Below, piece by piece: positions 57,965 to 64,000 of a stretch of DNA of 64,000 nt. Both the position numbers and the translations under genes were made by a program. How positions within the stretch are numbered: the first letter of the stretch is position 1; each line of letters starts with the position of its first letter. Location: the NCBI RefSeq assembly GCF_003012915.1, contig NZ_CP027770.1:558001-622000 (forward strand), given 5' to 3'. Under the pieces are notes generated by a model. The model saw nothing but the letters and a program-made list of their open reading frames with translations, was not told the DNA's origin and searched no databases. The DNA comes from Staphylococcus felis (lineage in GTDB: Bacteria; Bacillota; Bacilli; Staphylococcales; Staphylococcaceae).

Positions 57965-59467
57965 ATGTCTTTAATTTTAACAGGGGAACAACTTAAAATT
58001 TCAGAAATTCGTGAATTTTTAAGTCGAAAGAATAAGGTTGATATTTCAAAAGAGGCTTTACAGCGAGTCAAACAAAGTCGAGCAACTGTCGAGCGTATTA
58101 TTGCGAATAAGGAAACAGTTTATGGTATTACGACTGGATTTGGTTTATTTAGCGATGTTCGTATCGATCCGAATCAATATAATCAATTGCAAATGAATTT
58201 GATTCGTTCACATGCTTGCGGTGTAGGAGCTCCTTTTTCTGAGAATGTGGCACTTGTCATGATGGTTTTACGATTAAATACATTATTAAAAGGGCATTCA
58301 GGTGTTACGACAGATTTAGTGGAACAATTACTTTTTTTTATCAATGAGCGTATTATTCCAGTGATACCTCAACAAGGCTCACTTGGAGCATCGGGAGATT
58401 TGGCACCTCTTTCACATCTTGCATTAGCGTTAATTGGCGAAGGACAAGTGACGTATCGTGGAGAGCAGTTAGACAGCTCGGATGTCTTAAGAAGTCTGAA
58501 ACGAAAGCCTTTACAACTACAAGCTAAAGAAGGATTAGCATTAATTAATGGAACCCAAGCGATGACAGCACAAGGTGTGATTACGTACATTGAGACTGAG
58601 AGTATTGGCTATCAAGCAGAATGGATTGCTGCACTGACACATCAAGCACTTAATGGAATTACGGATGCATATCATGAAGCGGTTCATCGGGTGCGTAATT
58701 TTGAGGAGCAAACAGAAGTAGCAAGACGTATGTCAGACTGGCTAGAAGGATCAAAGCTAACGACACGTCAAGGGGAAGTACGTGTGCAAGACCCTTATAC
58801 GTTACGTTGCATTCCTCAAATTCATGGTGCAAGTTTTCAAGTGTTCAATTATGTCCGAGAGAAGATAGAGTTTGAGATGAATGCGGCAAATGATAATCCA
58901 CTTATCTTTGATGAAGGTGACGAAACGCTTGTCATTTCAGGTGGAAACTTTCACGGTCAACCTGTTGCTTTTGCACTAGATTTCCTAAAGATTGGAACGA
59001 GTGAGCTTGGGAATGTTTCTGAGCGACGATTGGAGCGTTTGGTCAACCCACAACTCAATGGGGACTTGCCTGCATTTTTAAGTCCAGAACCAGGCTTACA
59101 AAGTGGTGCGATGATTATGCAATATGCTGCAGCAAGCTTAGTATCTGAGAACAAAACACTTGCCCATCCAGCTAGTGTGGACTCCATTCCATCCTCAGCT
59201 AACCAAGAAGATCATGTCTCAATGGGGACGATTGCGTCGAGACATGGGTATCAAATACTTGAAAATGTTAGACGCGTCTTAGCTATTGAAGCTATTATTG
59301 CATTACAGGCAGTGGAACTTAAAGGAATTGAAAAGCTCTCACCTGCCACACGTGAAAAGTACGATGAACTACGTCAAATTGTGCCTTCGATTACAGAAGA
59401 TCGTCAATTCCATCAAGATATTGAAAATGTGTCAAAACATTTACAAAAATTATCTTATTACAATTAA
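57965..59467 (+). CDS. hutH: Histidine ammonia-lyase
   Basis: 500 residues. The self-forming MIO cofactor triad Ala-Ser-Gly lies in [17 protein letters not shown] (residues 142-144); [15 protein letters not shown] and [12 protein letters not shown] line the active site. It deaminates histidine to urocanate, the first step of histidine use. ATG 57965 follows GGGAGGAAGGG. No other hut gene is adjacent, which is normal for staphylococci. Confidence 0.97.
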   Translation: MSLILTGEQLKISEIREFLSRKNKVDISKEALQRVKQSRATVERIIANKETVYGITTGFGLFSDVRIDPNQYNQLQMNLIRSHACGVGAPFSENVALVMMVLRLNTLLKGHSGVTTDLVEQLLFFINERIIPVIPQQGSLGASGDLAPLSHLALALIGEGQVTYRGEQLDSSDVLRSLKRKPLQLQAKEGLALINGTQAMTAQGVITYIETESIGYQAEWIAALTHQALNGITDAYHEAVHRVRNFEEQTEVARRMSDWLEGSKLTTRQGEVRVQDPYTLRCIPQIHGASFQVFNYVREKIEFEMNAANDNPLIFDEGDETLVISGGNFHGQPVAFALDFLKIGTSELGNVSERRLERLVNPQLNGDLPAFLSPEPGLQSGAMIMQYAAASLVSENKTLAHPASVDSIPSSANQEDHVSMGTIASRHGYQILENVRRVLAIEAIIALQAVELKGIEKLSPATREKYDELRQIVPSITEDRQFHQDIENVSKHLQKLSYYN

Positions 59468-59525
59468 GCTTGCGAAACAAAAATTTCTTTGTTATATTTG
59501 ACTTAAATTCAGATAATTAATTGTT

Positions 59526-59725
59526 TGTGGACTAAGTAATATAGTGACCCATACAGAGAGTTTGTGGTTGGTGTGAACAAACAGATATAACTATATGAAA
59601 TCTACCCACTAATGTAAACAATTCGGGTCAAACCGTTAAATTTGTGAGAGTGCAGGCTTTTGTCTGTTAAAATAGGGTGGCAACACGTTGAACCACGTCC
59701 CTTGTATGAGGGATGTGGTTTTTTA
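59526..59725 (+). ncRNA. T-box riboswitch of serS
   Basis: The T-box motif AGGGTGGCAACACG is at 59674-59687, and the terminator AACCACGTCCCT/AGGGATGTGGTT with T-run is at 59691-59725. A candidate specifier TCT (Ser) is at 59601-59603 in GAAATCTACC. Uncharged tRNA-Ser would promote read-through to serS. The interval 59468-59525 shows only a possible promoter. Confidence 0.92.
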
Positions 59726-59762
59726 TTTGTCCAACTCTAAAATAAATAATGATATTAAGTGA

Positions 59763-61058
<1,296 letters not shown>

Positions 61059-61116
61059 TGCGTTTAAATCGCGATAGTTCAATTAAATGAATATCAGAAA
61101 GACATTCGTTTATACA

Positions 61117-61415
61117 GACTGAGGCTGGGACATCAATCCCAAAATAATAGCGTAGAGATGATTCATGATCGAACCATCTCTACGCATTTCTTTTATCAAT
61201 CATTCGTATTGTTTGGCTCGCATTTCCTAGGGGATGGGTAGAGCCGCGGTCTCGACGCTCATCCTATTCCCTCAGGCGTCTCGCCAACAATACGACGTGA
61301 TATACATGTAATTTTACATTGAAATACTTTAAAAAAAGACCTTTTCGTATCATTGAATGAATCATCTCATTATAAGAAAACTTTGAGATATTTATGTCCT
61401 AGCCTGAGTTTTAAG
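61117..61415 (-). repeat. Hairpin-rich intergenic repeat, copy right of oriC (inverted)
   Basis: It begins GACTGAGGCTGGGACAT, contains a GCGTAGAGATG/CATCTCTACGC hairpin (61150-61184), then the 90-bp core 61205-61294 bounded by CGTATTGTTTGGC and GCCAACAATACG, and ends with TTGAGATATTTATGTCCTAGC. Read on the minus strand it has the same block order as the copy at 40594-40740, with about four mismatches in the core. Confidence 0.85.
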
Positions 61416-61834
61416 ATACATAAGGTTTCATAAGCACTGTTTTTAAGACATTTAACACGTATCGCTCTTTTTGGAGTTAAGCATTTCCAATAAATAATAT
61501 TATAGTAAGGTTACTCATGGCTTCCATGTTGACCAATTACCTTACCCAACAACGAATCTCTCCAAAAATTAGGGAAGGTTAGTCTCTATTGTGTCTTGTT
61601 TTAGACTGAAAATGGGGATTAATGTAAATAAAATTTAAATAAAGCTTTAATTATAAAACCATTGAGATGACACTATTTTTAGTAGGTGGTTATAGTGACT
61701 TCTCTGTGCGGGCAGTCTAACTTGAATATAGGAAGGTAGGGAGGTATGATGGAAAGTTCAGTTAATTCTGATATTCATTTACAAGTTGCTATCTTGTGAG
61801 GTATGATTAATTTATAAATAAAACAATTATATAT
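61416..61834. other. Non-coding interval where azlC/azlD-like genes might be expected
   Basis: Nothing beyond very short frames is seen: for example ATG 61749 after GGGAGGTATG encodes 16 residues before a stop. In S. aureus azlC and azlD lie between serS and metX; they are absent here. The stretch is AT-rich and shows no repeat that I recognise. Confidence 0.5.
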
Positions 61835-61835
61835 A

Positions 61836-61993
61836 CTTATTAAGAGAAGTTGAGGGATTTGGCCTGATGACACTTCAGCAACCACTTAATTTATTAAGTA
61901 CGGTGCTACAACCAACGAATATTCGAGTGATAAGTCATAATAGATTCTTTTAAGTTGTGTTACCGTATATCAAATTCGGAATGCAACTTTTTT
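61836..61993 (+). ncRNA. SAM-I (S-box) riboswitch of metX
   Basis: The conserved pattern is visible: CTTATTAAGAGAAGTTGAGG, then GATTTGGCCTGATGACAC and TTCAGCAACC, then a hairpin (TTAATTTATTAA region) and GGTGCTACAACC. The terminator arms AAGTTG and CAACTT with a T-run (about 61951-61993) end the element. High SAM would stop transcription before metX. Confidence 0.93.
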
Positions 61994-62018
61994 ATTTTTT
62001 GGGGGAGGGGACGTGACA

Positions 62019-62984
62019 ATGACTAATTATATTGTAGACACTTTGCATTTAGGACCATTTGAAACAGAATCTGGTGAGCGAATTGATGATTTGTTATTAC
62101 GATACGAATACGTCGGTTATCAGGGACAACCATTAGTATTAGTGTGTCACGCACTAACAGGTAACCATCTTACATATGGAACAAAAGAGCATCCTGGATG
62201 GTGGCGTGAAATTATAGATGGAGGATATATGCCGCTTCATGATTATCAGTTTTTGACATTTAACGTTATTGGCAGCCCATTTGGATCGAGTTCATGTGTT
62301 ACAGATGAGCATTTTCCAAAAAGAATTACGATGAGAGATATTGTCAAAGCAATTGAGATGGGCATAGAAGCATTAGGATTTGAAAAGATTGATGTTTTGA
62401 TAGGGGCATCGTTAGGTGGGATGCAGGCTTTAGAGTTGCTTTACAATCAAAAGTTTGAAGTTAAAAAAGCAGCCATACTCGCATCAACCGCTAAGACGTC
62501 ATCCTATAGCCGCGCCTTTAATGAAATCGCACGACAAGCAATTTATCTCGGCGGTGAGGAAGGATTGAGCATTGCGCGGCAACTTGGATTTTTAACATAT
62601 CGTTCATCTAAAAGTTATGATGCACGATTCACACCAGATGAAGTAGTATCTTATCAAAAGTATCAAGGTGACAAATTCAAACGTGATTTTGATCTAGAGT
62701 GTTATTTGACATTATTAGGAGTGCTTGATAGTCACGATATATATCGTGGTCGAGATGATGTTGAGGCAATATTCCAATCATTAGATACTAAAGTATTAAC
62801 CATTGGATTTAAAGATGATTTACTCTATCCGGATGATCAAATAGTTGCTTTAGGTGAGTCGTTTCAATACCATAGACATTTCTTTGTGACGGATAATGTC
62901 GGACATGATGGATTTTTATTAAACTTTAATGACTGGGCCCCTTACTTATATCATTTCTTAAAAGTTTCACGATTCCGTCGTTAA
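62019..62984 (+). CDS. metX: Homoserine O-acetyltransferase
   Basis: About 321 residues, alpha/beta-hydrolase fold. The nucleophile Ser is in LIGASLGGMQALE, the oxyanion region is in CHALTGNHLTYG, NVIGSPFGSSSC is a family motif, and the catalytic His is in TDNVGHDGFLLNF. It activates homoserine for MetI, so it feeds the metICFE operon 50 kb away. ATG 62019 is preferred over GTG 62013, which is only a few bases from GGGGGAGGGG. Some close homologues use succinyl-CoA; the acyl donor cannot be fixed by eye. Confidence 0.92.
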   Translation: MTNYIVDTLHLGPFETESGERIDDLLLRYEYVGYQGQPLVLVCHALTGNHLTYGTKEHPGWWREIIDGGYMPLHDYQFLTFNVIGSPFGSSSCVTDEHFPKRITMRDIVKAIEMGIEALGFEKIDVLIGASLGGMQALELLYNQKFEVKKAAILASTAKTSSYSRAFNEIARQAIYLGGEEGLSIARQLGFLTYRSSKSYDARFTPDEVVSYQKYQGDKFKRDFDLECYLTLLGVLDSHDIYRGRDDVEAIFQSLDTKVLTIGFKDDLLYPDDQIVALGESFQYHRHFFVTDNVGHDGFLLNFNDWAPYLYHFLKVSRFRR

Positions 62985-63236
62985 ACTTAGACTTGATTGT
63001 TACAATTTTGTTATAATCTTATATATGCAAAAATATCGTTAACAAAATAAAAGGGTGTATTTATCAGTTTCATAGTTATTGTCTGTGAGTGTTCTTGAAT
63101 TTTGATGATTATGCAGTGCCATGAGTTTTGTAGCGATGATTTTGAGAGTTTTGTAATAGCTAAGAGGCAATTGTATTCATATTACAAATCTTGTAAAATA
63201 TAAATTATATCATAAATTAGTTTGGATGTGGCGTCA

Positions 63237-64000
63237 TTGTTTTCACAAATCAAGCCTAAAGCAACTTTACTAGGCACTTTAGCATTAGCAGTTGTTGCTT
63301 TAGCAATGTATTTTGTGCCATTATTAGGAATTATTATTGCGTTTTTTGCAACAATACCGGGCGTTGTCTTATGGTATCGTGCTGTTCAATCATTTGGATT
63401 AGCAGCTCTGATTACTATTATTATTGCTACACTAACAGGCAGTATTTTCATCATGACATACATGATTATTCTTTTGAGTGTCAGTGCAGTAATCGGTTAT
63501 CTCTTGCAAAAACGTGCCTCTAAAGAGCGTATTTTATATATGGCAACATTCGTAGCAAGTATTTTAACACTTGTTGCAATGATGATTTTACAAAGTATTC
63601 AAAAACTCCCATATGCAAATGAACTGTTAAAGCCTTATCAAAGTGCAGTAGATCAAACAATTCAAATGCAAAATTTAGATACACAATCTCAAGAGGTGTT
63701 AAATGCATCTGTTGAACAACTTGCTGTTCAAATGCCTGGACTTATCGTGATAACTATTGCGTTGTTTTTGATTATTTCATTAATCATTATATGCCCTATT
63801 TTACGTAAGTTTAAGGTAGCAACACCTGTTTTTAGACCTCTGTATTTATGGCAAGTGAGACGTTCTGCATTTGCTATATATGCGATTGCATTACTTTTTG
63901 GGATTTTAACAGAGCCTGGTACTACAGAACATAGTATCAGTTTGAATTTCCAAATTGTATTAGGCTTTTTGATGGTTATCCAAGGTTTGAGTCTGATTCA
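63237..64000 (+). CDS. YybS/DUF2232 integral membrane protein, 3' end outside window
   Basis: The open frame runs to the last base of the window (254 codons) and encodes a polytopic membrane protein of the YybS/DUF2232 family: at least seven hydrophobic segments, starting LFSQIKPKATLLGTLALAVV. In staphylococci this gene precedes gdpP, rplI and dnaB-type helicase genes. The start is uncertain: TTG 63237 with GGA nine or more bases upstream, or in-frame GTG 63228. Full members have about 310 residues, so about 55 are missing. The interval 62985-63227 holds a likely promoter but no gene. Confidence 0.85.
   Translation, partial: MFSQIKPKATLLGTLALAVVALAMYFVPLLGIIIAFFATIPGVVLWYRAVQSFGLAALITIIIATLTGSIFIMTYMIILLSVSAVIGYLLQKRASKERILYMATFVASILTLVAMMILQSIQKLPYANELLKPYQSAVDQTIQMQNLDTQSQEVLNASVEQLAVQMPGLIVITIALFLIISLIIICPILRKFKVATPVFRPLYLWQVRRSAFAIYAIALLFGILTEPGTTEHSISLNFQIVLGFLMVIQGLSLI

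Overview
The window is a piece of a Staphylococcus chromosome that spans the replication origin. The evidence is the gene order rnpA-rpmH-dnaA-dnaN-yaaA-recF-gyrB-gyrA-nnrD-hutH-serS-metX, a second staphylococcal block (ychF, DUF951, mscS-like, parB, metICFE), a YSIRK/LPXTG surface protein and overall low GC. The cell-wall glycosidase, the decaying urease operon and the gene content suggest an animal-associated, coagulase-variable staphylococcus rather than S. aureus. The species cannot be fixed from sequence reading alone.

Layout. 1-3.36 kb: accessory debris, with a frameshifted unknown gene, an intact Nudix hydrolase and an MFS transporter that is frameshifted and cut by a degenerate ISL3-family element. 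3.45-6.57 kb (minus): ychF, DUF951, MscS-like channel, ParB. 6.6-14.3 kb (plus): methionine operon metI-metC-metF(H)-metE plus a cyclase-family gene, behind CodY-like boxes and a Met T-box whose specifier appears to be AUG. 14.3-15.3 kb: IS scar, a nested-hairpin repeat and two small membrane proteins. 15.4-18.8 kb (minus): urease remnant with ureE, ureF, ureG and ureD intact, ureC destroyed and no ureA or ureB. 19.2-20.8 kb: CstA-family transporter under a cre site. 20.9-26.0 kb: a very AT-rich island bracketed by two ISL3 relics. It holds decayed sdpA/sdpB homologues, an intact sdpI-like immunity gene, a CPBP membrane protease, an ABC transporter and several tiny peptides that an ORF cutoff would miss.

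26.1-40.5 kb is the functional highlight. Ten minus-strand genes (gntR, agaS, lacC, lacD, GH35 beta-galactosidase, mannose-family PTS EIIB/C/D/A, nagA) are divergent from a 1510-residue cell-wall-anchored GH101 endo-alpha-N-acetylgalactosaminidase. Together they form an almost complete route for mucin core-1 O-glycan: Gal-beta-1,3-GalNAc is released at the surface, imported by the PTS, split inside the cell, and the GalNAc-6-P part goes through galactosamine-6-P and tagatose-6-P to triose phosphates. The two promoters share a GntR-type operator motif, and both carry a cre-like site over the -35 box.

40.5-64 kb: noc, rsmG, mnmG, mnmE, rnpA and rpmH (minus); oriC with DnaA boxes on both sides of dnaA; dnaN; an inserted DsbA-like thiol oxidoreductase; yaaA, recF, gyrB, gyrA (with a parS-like site in its 3' end); nnrD (minus); hutH with a structured leader; serS behind a T-box; metX behind a SAM-I riboswitch; and the start of a YybS/DUF2232 membrane protein cut by the window edge. 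A family of hairpin-rich intergenic repeats occurs at 40.6, 56.8 and 61.2 kb, with a possible divergent relative at 14.4 kb. The 40.6 and 61.2 kb copies are about 95% identical over a 90-bp core and lie in opposite orientation on the two sides of oriC.
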